Assembly (NCBI GenBank): GCA_025363455.1
Contig: JANYDW010000013.1
Span: 47,707 to 111,706 of the forward strand
From: Oleiharenicola sp.
GTDB taxonomy: Bacteria; Verrucomicrobiota; Verrucomicrobiia; Opitutales; Opitutaceae
Length of the DNA stretch: 64,000 nt
Reading direction: 5' to 3'
Below are positions 17,001 to 25,192 of the stretch, in pieces. Position numbers and translations under genes: made by a program. Below the pieces are notes generated by a model, which made no database searches, was not told where the DNA came from, and was given only the letters and a program-made list of their open reading frames with translations. The first letter of the stretch is position 1. Each line of letters begins with the position of its first letter.

Positions 17001-17234
17001 CAATATGGCACGACAACGGGCTTCAATGAATACTACGCCCCCCGCACCTACGTGGACTTCAGCGGTGAAGTCCAGCTCAGCAAAAAGCTGAGTCTCTTCG
17101 GCGGTGTGCGCAACATGTTCAACAAGCCCCAGGTCATCCAGCGCTACAACCCCGACTCGCCGCGCTACTCCTACACCTTCCGTCAGGAGGAGTTCGGCAT
17201 CAGCTGCAGCCTCGGCATCAAGGGCTCGTTCTAA
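14043..17234 (+). CDS. TonB-dependent receptor with N-terminal carboxypeptidase-regulatory-like domain
   Basis: The 1063-residue product has a signal peptide (LLLAALLLGLSLPVALFAQA), a CarboxypepD_reg-like beta-sandwich (GTIEGRVLNVGNNRYLNNAR to NVELTSKE), a TonB-box-like LDTFVVQSQ, a plug domain (PGEFLKYLPGITVDY, ISVRGFASSFTNVYWDG, MPSDSLGGTINFISK) and a large barrel ending FGISCSLGIKGSF. The plug motifs resemble the TIGR01782 (Xanthomonas/Caulobacter) receptor group, which often imports plant oligosaccharides. I chose ATG 14043 over an upstream start because it is followed directly by the signal sequence. A strong terminator follows, then the kdu operon. Confidence 0.88.
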   Translation: MQNDHHLGVVRTYGSHVIQRLLLAALLLGLSLPVALFAQAGSGTIEGRVLNVGNNRYLNNARVSVEGTNLEAFTNAFGGFRLDNVPAGEVKLKTTYTGLDATTTTVMVQAGQTVAHNVELTSKERYGDEKVMQLDTFVVQSQRDYEGDALSTNEQRYAGNVKVVVSSDSFGSVNEGNPGEFLKYLPGITVDYVAADVRTISVRGFASSFTNVYWDGMRMTSSASGSSNRIFEFEQVSINNTSRTEVSKVPTPEMPSDSLGGTINFISKNAFERKGAQFNYRLYINANNEDLETTKSPGPGNKETWKTLPNFDFDYTLPLNDRFGLVITGLSSNQHVEQHRWQPTWNFAQAGATPTNPYLQQFQLQDGPKTTNRASFGIKADWKVTDTQVISFGIQDNYYKSFFGNRNLNFNMGTTATPTPATGTSLVWGPDFVTSATGRATVTQGSSFRDKLGNTLGAKLNYGYKSGDWAATAGGSYFLSRTWYRALGRGHFANIGTTLQGVSTASAWGINGDPAPGIIWYARDAAGNKLDERNLANYRIGTLTDDPIDGFAVMKEAKADVEKQFNFSFPFSVKIGADVREETRDNRRYANTYTYLGADGTANSTDDVALPYLDASYSSVNPYWGAAPIQWVDAYALAEKLKTNPGYFRLGTGTNQTGVEAESSRRTNSERIVETVSSYFLQTEGRLFNNKLRFVAGFRHEKTNDKGLGALNNPDAAFQKNPDGSYVDGNATLAGIQRVRRTDAGTAGSLEELNLTLVERGYKADRSYDGFYPSVHLTYSITDQMQARFAYAKTIGRPDYANIIPATTINEDDNDPNAVGVLTIRNTALRPWTADNYDLSLEYYPKKGGMISVGAFQKDLSDFWTAQGGAVTPELATLLGLDSRFVGWAVTTTVNGGDAQIKGEEFNIVAPLTFLPGWGKYFTIKTNATRLHLSGANSPDFRGFISQTGNFNIGFSKKPFSANLTFNYRGRQKGTTITAPAAQTGAQYGTTTGFNEYYAPRTYVDFSGEVQLSKKLSLFGGVRNMFNKPQVIQRYNPDSPRYSYTFRQEEFGISCSLGIKGSF

Positions 17235-17261
17235 CCGCCAGATCCAACCACTCGAATCCTC

Positions 17262-17298
17262 GCTGCCCGGGAATTTTAGGCCCGGGCAGCTTTCCCTC
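17262..17298 (+). terminator. Rho-independent terminator after the second receptor
   Basis: GCTGCCCGGG and CCCGGGCAGC form a perfect 10-bp stem with a 9-base loop, followed by TTTCCCTCT. It lies 27 bases past the receptor stop and 55 bases before kduI, so it may partly uncouple receptor and enzyme expression. Confidence 0.8.
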
Positions 17299-17345
17299 TC
17301 GAAAAACCGGTAGCCGGGCCTAACCCTGCTGTCACCTGTCCCTTC

Positions 17346-18176
17346 ATGCATTACCGTACACCGTCTGCGTCACAATTGGTGGGCACCTATACCACCGAAC
17401 AACTCCGTGAGGAGTTCCTGGCCGGCGGCTTGTTCAAGGCCGGGGAGGTGAATTTCCGCTGGTGGGAGACCGACCGGACCATCTTTGGCGGCATTATTCC
17501 GCTGACCGAGCCGATCCCGCTGCCGCAGCGGCCGGAGCTGCGCTCCGCCTTCTTTCTGGAGCGCCGCGAAGCCGGGGCGATCAACCTGGGCGGTCCGGGT
17601 TTCGTCCGGGTGGACGGCGTGGAGTACGCGCTGGAGTCTCAGGACACGATCTACCTTGGCCGCGGTACGAAGGAAGTGAGCTTCGCCTCGCGTGATGCCG
17701 CCCAGCCCGCGCGGATCTGGTTTATCAGCTATCCCGCCCATATGTCCTACCCGGTCCGCCACATCCCGTTCGCCGGGCTCAAGGGCGACCGGCTGGGCAG
17801 CCGCGAGAACGCCAACGAGCGCACGCTCTACAAGGTCATCCATCCCGACGCCTTCCCGACCTGCCAGATCGTCATGGGTTTCACCCGGATGGAATCCGGC
17901 AGCGTGTGGAACACCATGCCGCCGCACACCCACCTGCGCCGTTCCGAGGTGTACCTTTATTACAACGTGCCGGATAACCATGCGGTCTTCCACTTCATGG
18001 GGCCCCCGCAGTCCACCCGGCACCTGGTTGCCCGCAACCTCGAGGCGGTGCTGTCCCCGTCCTGGTCAGTGCATTGCGGCGCCGGCACCACGGCCTATAG
18101 TTTCGTCTGGTGCATGGGCGGCGAGAACCAGCAGTTCGCCGACATGGACGCGGCCCCGATCGCCCAGTTGAAGTGA
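17346..18176 (+). CDS. kduI: 5-keto-4-deoxyuronate isomerase
   Basis: KduI converts 5-keto-4-deoxyuronate, released from pectate-lyase products, to 2,5-diketo-3-deoxygluconate. The length (276 residues) equals the known family. The Zn-site region SVWNTMPPHTHLRRSEVYLY contains the two His and the Glu ligand; the last His lies near the C-terminus. It is the first gene of a long plus-strand run. The next gene, kduD, starts 5 bases after the stop. Confidence 0.95.
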   Translation: MHYRTPSASQLVGTYTTEQLREEFLAGGLFKAGEVNFRWWETDRTIFGGIIPLTEPIPLPQRPELRSAFFLERREAGAINLGGPGFVRVDGVEYALESQDTIYLGRGTKEVSFASRDAAQPARIWFISYPAHMSYPVRHIPFAGLKGDRLGSRENANERTLYKVIHPDAFPTCQIVMGFTRMESGSVWNTMPPHTHLRRSEVYLYYNVPDNHAVFHFMGPPQSTRHLVARNLEAVLSPSWSVHCGAGTTAYSFVWCMGGENQQFADMDAAPIAQLK

Positions 18177-18181
18177 TTCCC

Positions 18182-18949
18182 GTGGCGACCGTGCTCAACA
18201 GTTTTCGCCTCGACGGCAAGGTGGCCCTGGTCACCGGCGCCTCTCGTGGCCTCGGCGCCGGCATGGCCGAGGCGCTCGCGCAGGCGGGCGCCGATGTGAT
18301 CCTCGTCGCCCGGGGCGACACCAGCGCCACGCGCAGACTGGTGGAGGCCACCGGCCGCAAGGCCCATGCCTTTTCCGCCGACCAGGCGAGCCGCGCCTCG
18401 ATGGACCGGCTCGCCGCCGCTCTCGGCGCGGAACTCCCGGTGCCCGACATCCTCGTGAACAACGGCGGCACCATCCGCCGCGGCGCCTTCGCCGATTTCA
18501 CCCAAGCCGACTGGGACGAGGTCATGGAAGTGAACCTGAATTCCATTTTCCGGCTCAGCCAGGCGGTGGTCCGACTGTGGCTCGCGCAGAAACGCCGGGG
18601 CAAGATCATCCACATCGCCTCGATGATGTCTTTTCAGGGCGGCATCCGCATCGGTTCCTATCCGGCCGCCAAGAGCGGCCTGGCCGGTCTCACTCGCATG
18701 ATGGCCAATGAGCTCGCCGCCTCCGGCATCAACGTCAACGCCATCGCTCCCGGGTATATGGCGACCGACAACACCGCCGCACTCCAGGCCGATCCCGAGC
18801 GCAACACCGCCATCCTCGCCCGCATCCCCGCTGCGCAGTGGGGCACCCCCGCCGATCTTGCGGGAGCCGTCGTCTATCTGGCCTCGCCTGCCTCCCACTA
18901 CGTCCATGGACATATTCTGGCGGTGGACGGGGGCTGGCTCGGTCGTTGA
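18182..18949 (+). CDS. kduD: 2-deoxy-D-gluconate 3-dehydrogenase / 2,5-diketo-3-deoxygluconate reductase (SDR)
   Basis: It reduces the KduI product to KDG with NAD(P)H. The 255-residue chain is a classical SDR: cofactor loop VTGASRGLGAGMA, NNGG, catalytic Ser in IHIASMMSF, YPAAK with Tyr and Lys, and a C-terminal VDGGWLGR. I chose GTG at 18182; longer in-frame readings overlap kduI in another frame. The tight spacing after kduI indicates co-translation. Confidence 0.93.
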   Translation: MATVLNSFRLDGKVALVTGASRGLGAGMAEALAQAGADVILVARGDTSATRRLVEATGRKAHAFSADQASRASMDRLAAALGAELPVPDILVNNGGTIRRGAFADFTQADWDEVMEVNLNSIFRLSQAVVRLWLAQKRRGKIIHIASMMSFQGGIRIGSYPAAKSGLAGLTRMMANELAASGINVNAIAPGYMATDNTAALQADPERNTAILARIPAAQWGTPADLAGAVVYLASPASHYVHGHILAVDGGWLGR

Positions 18950-18965
18950 ACTTCCTTCTCCCCCT

Positions 18966-20177
18966 ATGAAAACGCGCAGCTGCCTCGCCGTGTTGCTGTC
19001 GTTGCTCGCCGTCGCCCTGCACGGCGGGGAACGACTCGCCGTCACCGTCAGCCACGATCTCGCGATCGCCCGACCGGCCGAGACGATCGCGGTGCCATGG
19101 ACGGAAGTCGCCCGAGCCCTGCCGGGCGCGCTCCTGCAGAAACTGGCGGTGAAGGACGCCGCCGGCAATGTCCTCCCGTACCAGGTCACCAACATCGCGC
19201 CGGAGGCGAAGGATCCGCAGGGAAAGGGCGTCGCCTACGGCGAATTGCTTTTCCAGCACGATTTCGCCCCCGGGGAAAAATCCGCGACCTTCACCATTGA
19301 AAAGACCGAGACGGTGGCGCCCGTTTTTCCATCCAAGGTCTTCGCCCGCTTTGTGCCCGAGCGCCTCGATGACTTTGCCTGGGAAAACGACCGGATTGCC
19401 CACCGCACCTACGGTCCCGCCCTCGCCGCCCCCGACACCGAGAAACGCGGCAAGGAGGTGCTCGTCACCAGCGGGCTCGACATCTGGTGCAAGCGCGTGC
19501 GCTACCCCGTGGTGGACCGCTGGTACAACAAGGGTCACGACCACTACCACAAGGACGAGGGCGAGGGGATGGACATGTATCAGGTCGGTACCTCCCGCGG
19601 TTGCGGCGGCACCGGCGTCTGGGACGGCCAGAAACTTTTCGTCGGCCGGAATTACCGGACCTGGCACGTCATCGCCAACGGCCCGATCCGGGCGATTTTC
19701 GAACTGACCTACGAGGCTTGGGCTGCCGCCGGCGTGAAGGTGGCCGAAGTGAAACGCTTCACGGTGGACGCCGGCCACAACCTCGACCAGATCGACAGCA
19801 CCTTCACGTTCGAAGGACCAAAGCAGATCACCATCGCCATCGGGGTGAACCGGAACAGCGGGGACAAGGGACAGGAGACGAAAGTCGAGCTCACGCAGGA
19901 CAGAGCCGCCGGTTGGTTCACCCAGTGGGAAGTCCAGAAGTCGAACGGATCACTCGGCGAGGGCGTGATCATTCCCGGCTCTTTGGCGGGCTTCGCCGAG
20001 GACCCGGTCAACCAGCTCGTGCTGGCCACGGTGAATTCCGGCCAGCCCCTCCGCTACCATGTCGGTGCGGGATGGACGAAGAGCGGCGATTTCTCCTCGA
20101 AGGAGGAGTGGAACGCCTATGTCGCTGCGTGCGCCGCCCGCCTCAAGTCCCCCATCAAAATCGCCCTGACGCCATGA
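18966..20177 (+). CDS. DUF4861 family secreted protein
   Basis: The 403-residue product has a signal peptide (CLAVLLSLLAVALHGG) and a beta-rich body with VAYGELLFQHDFAPGEKSAT, DIWCKRVRYPVVDRWY and HYHKDEGEGMDMY, which I recognise as DUF4861. The family recurs in polysaccharide loci with GH105 genes; its activity is not established to my knowledge. Conserved His, Asp and Tyr in the RWYNKGHDHYHKDEGEGMD stretch could form an active site. The stop overlaps the next start (ATGA at 20174), so the two are translationally coupled. Confidence 0.75.
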   Translation: MKTRSCLAVLLSLLAVALHGGERLAVTVSHDLAIARPAETIAVPWTEVARALPGALLQKLAVKDAAGNVLPYQVTNIAPEAKDPQGKGVAYGELLFQHDFAPGEKSATFTIEKTETVAPVFPSKVFARFVPERLDDFAWENDRIAHRTYGPALAAPDTEKRGKEVLVTSGLDIWCKRVRYPVVDRWYNKGHDHYHKDEGEGMDMYQVGTSRGCGGTGVWDGQKLFVGRNYRTWHVIANGPIRAIFELTYEAWAAAGVKVAEVKRFTVDAGHNLDQIDSTFTFEGPKQITIAIGVNRNSGDKGQETKVELTQDRAAGWFTQWEVQKSNGSLGEGVIIPGSLAGFAEDPVNQLVLATVNSGQPLRYHVGAGWTKSGDFSSKEEWNAYVAACAARLKSPIKIALTP

Positions 20178-21277
20178 GCGCGCGTTCCCGGATCCCATTG
20201 CTCGCCCTCGGCCTGCTTGGTTTGGTTTCAGTCGCTGTGGCAGATGACAGCCCCGTGCTCGTGCTGATGGAAAAGGTCGCCGACTGGCAGCTGGCCCATC
20301 CGCGCGCCAACGACAAGGAGGGCAAGCCCGACGGCTGGGTCAACGCCGCCTTCTACGCCGGCGCGATGGCCCTCGCCCATGACTCCGCCAGCCCGCGTTT
20401 CCACGACGCCATGATGAAGATGGCCGAGGGGAACCGGTGGAAGCCGGCGGGGCGGATCTACCACGCCGACGACCACGCGGTCTGCCAGACTTACCTCGAC
20501 CTTTACCTGCAGCACCACGAGGCGCGCATGCTGGCGCCGACGCAGGAGCGCTTCGACTTCATCCTCGCGCACCGGGCGGAATCGCCGCTCGCCTTCGACA
20601 AGAAGAACCCGAAAAGCCAAGAGCGCTGGTCGTGGTGCGACGCCCTGTTCATGTCGCCCCCGGCCTGGGCGCGGCTGTGGAAGGCCACCGGCAAGGTCGC
20701 CTATCTCGACTTCGCCGTCAGCGAATGGTGGTTCACGTCGGATTACCTCTACGACAAGGAGGAGCATCTTTTCTACCGCGACAGCACAATTTTCGACAAG
20801 CGCGAGGCGAACGGCCGCAAGATCTTCTGGGGCCGCGGCAACGGCTGGGTCATGGGCGGCCTGGTGCGCATGCTCGAGCTGCTGCCGGCTGACCATCCCT
20901 CGCGTCCGCGTTTCGAGGCGCAGTTCCGCGAGATGGCGGAGAAGGTCGTCACGCTGCAGCAGGCCGACGGTTTCTGGCGCGCCAGCCTGCTCGCCCCCGA
21001 ACATTTCCCGATGCAGGAGACCAGCGGTACCGGTTTCTATTGCTACGCCTTCGCGTGGGGCATCAACCACGGCCTGCTTGATCGCGCCAGGTTTGAGCCC
21101 CCGGTGCGGCGGGCCTGGGCGGCGCTGGCGAGTTGCGTCGATGCCGACGGCCGGCTCACCCACGTTCAGCCCATCGGCTTCACGCCCGTCACCTTTGACC
21201 CCGAATCATCCGAGCCCTTTGGCGTCGGCGCCTTCCTGCTCGCGGGCAGCGAAGTTCGCCGCCTGGCCGCCCGCTGA
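20174..21277 (+). CDS. GH105 unsaturated rhamnogalacturonyl hydrolase
   Basis: GH105 enzymes remove the 4,5-unsaturated uronate from the non-reducing end of lyase products. The 367-residue product has a signal peptide (ALGLLGLVSVAVADD) and the alpha/alpha-barrel signatures YHADDHAVCQTYLDLY (Asp), RWSWCDALFMSPPAWARL (catalytic Asp), FWGRGNGWVMGGLVR and QETSGTGFYCYAFAWG. It is coupled to DUF4861 upstream and 25 bases from the GH105-GH28 fusion downstream. A periplasmic location is likely. Confidence 0.92.
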   Translation: MSARSRIPLLALGLLGLVSVAVADDSPVLVLMEKVADWQLAHPRANDKEGKPDGWVNAAFYAGAMALAHDSASPRFHDAMMKMAEGNRWKPAGRIYHADDHAVCQTYLDLYLQHHEARMLAPTQERFDFILAHRAESPLAFDKKNPKSQERWSWCDALFMSPPAWARLWKATGKVAYLDFAVSEWWFTSDYLYDKEEHLFYRDSTIFDKREANGRKIFWGRGNGWVMGGLVRMLELLPADHPSRPRFEAQFREMAEKVVTLQQADGFWRASLLAPEHFPMQETSGTGFYCYAFAWGINHGLLDRARFEPPVRRAWAALASCVDADGRLTHVQPIGFTPVTFDPESSEPFGVGAFLLAGSEVRRLAAR

Positions 21278-21302
21278 GCTTCCCCCTTCCACCCCAGTCC
21301 CC

Positions 21303-23861
21303 ATGTTGAAGAAGATTCTCCTGCCATTCCTGGTGCTCGCCACCGCCCTGACCGCGGCCGAACCCGTCAAGTTCGACGGCGCCACGCCGCTCGAGTGGTC
21401 GCGCCGCCTGGCCGACTCCGAGATGAAGCGCATCGGCACCAGCTACGACGCCGGCGGTTCCAACCCGCGCGCCCGGTGGGATTATTCGCCTGGCGTTCTG
21501 GCGCTGGGCCTCGTGCGGCTGGGCGAGGAGATGAAGAACAACGCGTATATCACGTATGGCACGCGCATGGTCGCGTCGCACGTCAACGCCGACGGTACGA
21601 TCAAGGGCTACCAGAAAGAGGACTACAACATCGACAACATCCCGCCGGGCAAGGTGCTCCTCGCCGCGCTCGCCCGCGGCGAGAAGAACGACGCCTATAC
21701 CAAGGCGGCCCAGATGCTGCGCGACCAGATGCGGACGCACCCGCGCACCAGCGAGGGTGGCTTCTGGCACAAGAAGCGTTACCCGCACCAGATGTGGCTC
21801 GACGGGCTCTACATGGCCTCGCCCTATCTCGCACAATACGCCGGCCTCTTCAACGAACCCGCGATCTTCGAGGACGTGGCGAAGCAGATCATCCTGATGG
21901 ACCGCCACAGCTATGATGCAGCTACCGGGCTTTACTGGCATGCGTGGGACGAGTCGCACTCGCAAAGCTGGGCGGACCCGAAGACGGGCTTCTCCCCCAA
22001 TTTCTGGAGCCGCGCCATCGGCTGGTACGGCATGGCGATCGTGGATTCGCTCGATTACATGCCGGTCAGCCAGCCCGAGATCGACGAGATCGTGAACATC
22101 CTCAAGCGCGTCGCCGACGGCATCGTACGTTGGCAGGATCCCAAGACCGGCGTGTGGTGGCAGATTCCCAACCTCGGGACCAAGGAGGGCAACTACCTCG
22201 AGTCATCCGGTTCCGCCATGTTCGTCTACACGCTCGCGAAGGGCGTCAATAAGGGCTATCTCCCGCGGGAGAAATACCTCCCTGCCATCCTCAAAGGCTA
22301 CGCCGGGCTCATCCACACCCTCGTGAAGACTGATCCGTCCGGTGCGGTCCGGCTCACGCAGGTCTGCCAGGGTGCCGGGCTCGGCTACATGATGGCCGAC
22401 GGCAAGACGCCGCGCGACGGCTCGTTCAAGTATTACATCAGCGAACCCATCGTGGACAACGACCCCAAGGGCACGGGCCCGTTCATCATGGCCGGGATCG
22501 AAGTTGAGAAGCTGCTGGCCACGACGAGCCAGCCGTTGGTGATCCGCGGTTGGGACTCGCTGCCTGCCATGCTGGCTCTGATCAAGGCGCCGGAGTTTCC
22601 CGCGCGCGATTTCCCGATCACCGATTTCGGCGCCAAACCGGGAGTCGAGGCCACCGCCGCCATCGCCGCGGCGATCGAGGCCTGCCACCAGGCCGGCGGC
22701 GGCCGGGTCGTTGTGCCGGCCGGCGAGTGGCCCACGGCGGCGATTCGCCTCCAGAGCAACGTCAACCTCCACGTGGCGAAGGGCGCCACGCTGCGCTGGA
22801 TTTTCGAGCCAGCCAAATATCCCGTTGTCTTTACCCGCTGGGAGGGCGTCGAGTGCATGAACTACTCGGCGTTCATCTACGCCTTCGAACAGGAGAACAT
22901 CGCCATCACCGGCGAGGGCACGCTCGACGGCGGCGCCGACTGGGACACCTGGTGGGGCTGGTGCAACAAGCAGGCAGGCCCGGTCAAGCAGACTGCCGCC
23001 CGGGACCGGCTTAACGCGATGGGGGAGGAGGGCGTGCCGGTGGCGCAGCGCGTCTTCGGCGAGGGCGGCATGCTCCGCCCCAACTTCATCCAGCCCTATC
23101 GCTGCAAGAACATCCTCATCGAGGGTGTGACGATCCTGCGCTCCCCGATGTGGGAGCTGCACCCGGTGCTCTCCGAGAACATCACCGTCCGCGGCGTGAA
23201 GATCAGCTCGCACGGCCCGAACAACGACGGCTTCGACCCCGAGTCCTGCCGCAATATGCTGGTCGAAGACACGATTTTTGACACAGGCGATGACTGTATC
23301 GCCATCAAATCTGGCCGCAACAACGATGGCCGCCGCCTCAACGTCCCGTGCGAGAACATCATCATCCGGAACAGCACGATGCAGAACGGCCACGGGGGCG
23401 TCGTGTTGGGCAGCGAGTGCACCGGCGGCATTCGCAACGTCTTCGTCGAAAATTGCGTAATGGACAGTCCCGAGCTGGACCGCGCCTTTCGGTTCAAGAA
23501 CAACGCCGCACGCGGCGGCATCCTGGAAAACTTCTTCGCGCGGGACGTGAAGATCGGCCGGGTGACCGAGGCGGTGGTCACCGTGGACCTGCTTTACGCC
23601 GAGGGGGCGAAGGGCGGCTTCAAGGCGATCGTGCGGAACATCCAGCTGGACCGCATCACCAGCAGCGCCAGTCCGCGGGTCCTTTTCATCCGTGGCTTCG
23701 CCGGGGCCGAGGTGGACAACATTCGCATCAGCAACTCAACCTTCTCTGGCATTACCGAAACCGATGTTGTCTCACACGCCGGCACCATCACGCTGAAAAA
23801 CGTCACCATCGAGCCGGCCAAGCAGGTGAAGAGCCTGAACACCATCGAGCCGGCCAAGTAA
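21303..23861 (+). CDS. GH105-GH28 fusion (unsaturated galacturonyl hydrolase plus polygalacturonase)
   Basis: One open frame of 852 residues carries a signal peptide (ILLPFLVLATALTAAE), a GH105 half (about 20-430: YNIDNIPPGK, HQMWLDGLYMASPYLAQY, FWSRAIGWYGMA, ESSGSAMFVY) and a GH28 half (about 440-840). The GH28 catalytic blocks are all present: NNDGFDPESC, DTGDDCIAIKSG, GHGGVVLGSE and RFKNN. It would cut galacturonan chains and remove unsaturated ends in one protein. The C-terminus has a short direct repeat (TIEPAK twice). It lies 21 bases before the transporter gene. Confidence 0.9.
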   Translation: MLKKILLPFLVLATALTAAEPVKFDGATPLEWSRRLADSEMKRIGTSYDAGGSNPRARWDYSPGVLALGLVRLGEEMKNNAYITYGTRMVASHVNADGTIKGYQKEDYNIDNIPPGKVLLAALARGEKNDAYTKAAQMLRDQMRTHPRTSEGGFWHKKRYPHQMWLDGLYMASPYLAQYAGLFNEPAIFEDVAKQIILMDRHSYDAATGLYWHAWDESHSQSWADPKTGFSPNFWSRAIGWYGMAIVDSLDYMPVSQPEIDEIVNILKRVADGIVRWQDPKTGVWWQIPNLGTKEGNYLESSGSAMFVYTLAKGVNKGYLPREKYLPAILKGYAGLIHTLVKTDPSGAVRLTQVCQGAGLGYMMADGKTPRDGSFKYYISEPIVDNDPKGTGPFIMAGIEVEKLLATTSQPLVIRGWDSLPAMLALIKAPEFPARDFPITDFGAKPGVEATAAIAAAIEACHQAGGGRVVVPAGEWPTAAIRLQSNVNLHVAKGATLRWIFEPAKYPVVFTRWEGVECMNYSAFIYAFEQENIAITGEGTLDGGADWDTWWGWCNKQAGPVKQTAARDRLNAMGEEGVPVAQRVFGEGGMLRPNFIQPYRCKNILIEGVTILRSPMWELHPVLSENITVRGVKISSHGPNNDGFDPESCRNMLVEDTIFDTGDDCIAIKSGRNNDGRRLNVPCENIIIRNSTMQNGHGGVVLGSECTGGIRNVFVENCVMDSPELDRAFRFKNNAARGGILENFFARDVKIGRVTEAVVTVDLLYAEGAKGGFKAIVRNIQLDRITSSASPRVLFIRGFAGAEVDNIRISNSTFSGITETDVVSHAGTITLKNVTIEPAKQVKSLNTIEPAK

Positions 23862-23882
23862 CCCCGCCCCTTACCCCTCCCC

Positions 23883-25190
23883 ATGAGTCAGACCGCCCCG
23901 TCCTCTGCCGTCCCGGCGACCAACTACCGCTGGATTGTCTGCGCCCTGCTGTTCTTCGCGACGACGATCAACTACATCGACCGGCAGATCCTGGCGCTGA
24001 TCAAGCCCATCCTCGACGAGCAGCTGCACTGGACCAACGAGCAGTTTGGCTACACCAACGCCTTCTTCCAGCTCTCTTACGCCATCAGCCTGCTGATCTT
24101 CGGCTGGGTGGTTGACCGGTTCGGCACCAAGACCGGCTATGCGGCCTCGATCGCGGCCTGGAGCGTCGCGGCGATCAGCCACGCCCTCGTCACGACCATT
24201 GGCGGCTTTTATGCCGCGCGCGTGGCGCTCGGGCTCGGCGAGGGCGGCAACTTCCCCTCGGCCATCAAGGCCGTGGCGCTGTGGTTCCCCAAGCGGGAGC
24301 GCGCGACCGCGACCGCCATCTTCAACTCCGGCACGAATGTCGGGGCCATCGTCGCGCCGCTGGTCGTCCCCGCCATCGCCCTTTCGCTGGGCTGGCACTG
24401 GGCCTTCATCTTCGCCGGCATCGCCGGCTTCATCTGGCTGTTCTTCTGGGGTCCGTTCTACAATGTCCCGGAAAAAATCAAGGCCACCAACGCCGCCGAG
24501 CTGGAGCACATCCGTAGTGATCGCGACGACACCAGCCGCGATGGCGAGAAAATCTCCTGGCTCAGCCTGCTGGGCTACCGCCAGACCTGGGCCTTTGTCG
24601 TGGCCAAGGCCCTGACCGATCCGGTGTGGTGGTTCTTCCTCACCTGGCTGCCCGACTTCTTCAAACAGACGCGCCACCTCGATATCAAGAACAGCGGTTA
24701 CATGCTCGCGACCATCTACGGCCTGGCCACGGTGCTCAGCATCGTCGCCGGCCTGATTGTCGGCCATCTGGTAAAATCGGGCTGGAGTGTGACTCGCGCC
24801 CGCAAGACCGGCATGATCATTTTCGCCTGCGGCGTCCTGCCCATTGTCTTCGTCAAGGATGTCGGCGACTGGTCCGCGGTGCTACTGATCGGCCTGGCCT
24901 GTGCCGCGCATCAAGCCTGGTCGGCCAACCTGTTTACGACTGCTTCCGACATGTTCCCCAAGCGGGCCGTCGCCTCCGTGGTTGGCCTCGGCGGCATGGC
25001 GGGATCCGGGCTGGGTTTTGCCTTCCCGATCTTCGCGGGCCAGCTGCTGGACCGATTCAAGGCGCAGGACAACATCAGCGGCGGTTATGCCGTCCTCTTC
25101 GGCATCTGCGCCGGAGCCTACCTGCTCGCCTTCGCGCTCCAGCACATCCTGGCGCCGAAATTCGAAATGGTGGAATTGAAGGCTCTCTGA
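23883..25190 (+). CDS. exuT: MFS hexuronate transporter (ExuT-like, anion:cation symporter family)
   Basis: The 435-residue product has 12 predicted membrane segments. Family signatures are ATTINYIDRQILALIKP, GWVVDRFGTKTGY in the loop 2-3 region, and GLGEGGNFPSAIKAVALWFP. ExuT and its relatives import galacturonate or glucuronate with protons, which fits the neighbouring genes. Other members transport galactarate or other sugar acids, so the substrate is inferred from context. The PL10 gene starts 2 bases after the stop. Confidence 0.85.
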   Translation: MSQTAPSSAVPATNYRWIVCALLFFATTINYIDRQILALIKPILDEQLHWTNEQFGYTNAFFQLSYAISLLIFGWVVDRFGTKTGYAASIAAWSVAAISHALVTTIGGFYAARVALGLGEGGNFPSAIKAVALWFPKRERATATAIFNSGTNVGAIVAPLVVPAIALSLGWHWAFIFAGIAGFIWLFFWGPFYNVPEKIKATNAAELEHIRSDRDDTSRDGEKISWLSLLGYRQTWAFVVAKALTDPVWWFFLTWLPDFFKQTRHLDIKNSGYMLATIYGLATVLSIVAGLIVGHLVKSGWSVTRARKTGMIIFACGVLPIVFVKDVGDWSAVLLIGLACAAHQAWSANLFTTASDMFPKRAVASVVGLGGMAGSGLGFAFPIFAGQLLDRFKAQDNISGGYAVLFGICAGAYLLAFALQHILAPKFEMVELKAL

Positions 25191-25192
25191 CC

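Noticed and set aside
16287..17351. Minus-strand ORF of 354 codons opposite the second receptor
   Set aside because: Shadow of a receptor with conserved plug and barrel motifs; no family is recognisable in the antisense frame.
22203..23393. Minus-strand ORF of 396 codons opposite the GH28 domain
   Set aside because: Shadow of conserved GH28 motifs.
21303..23861. GH105-GH28 fusion as an artefact of a missing stop
   Set aside because: The linker reads as normal protein (PLVIRGWDSLPAMLALIKAP) and the GH28 half has no signal peptide or start of its own; kept as a true fusion.
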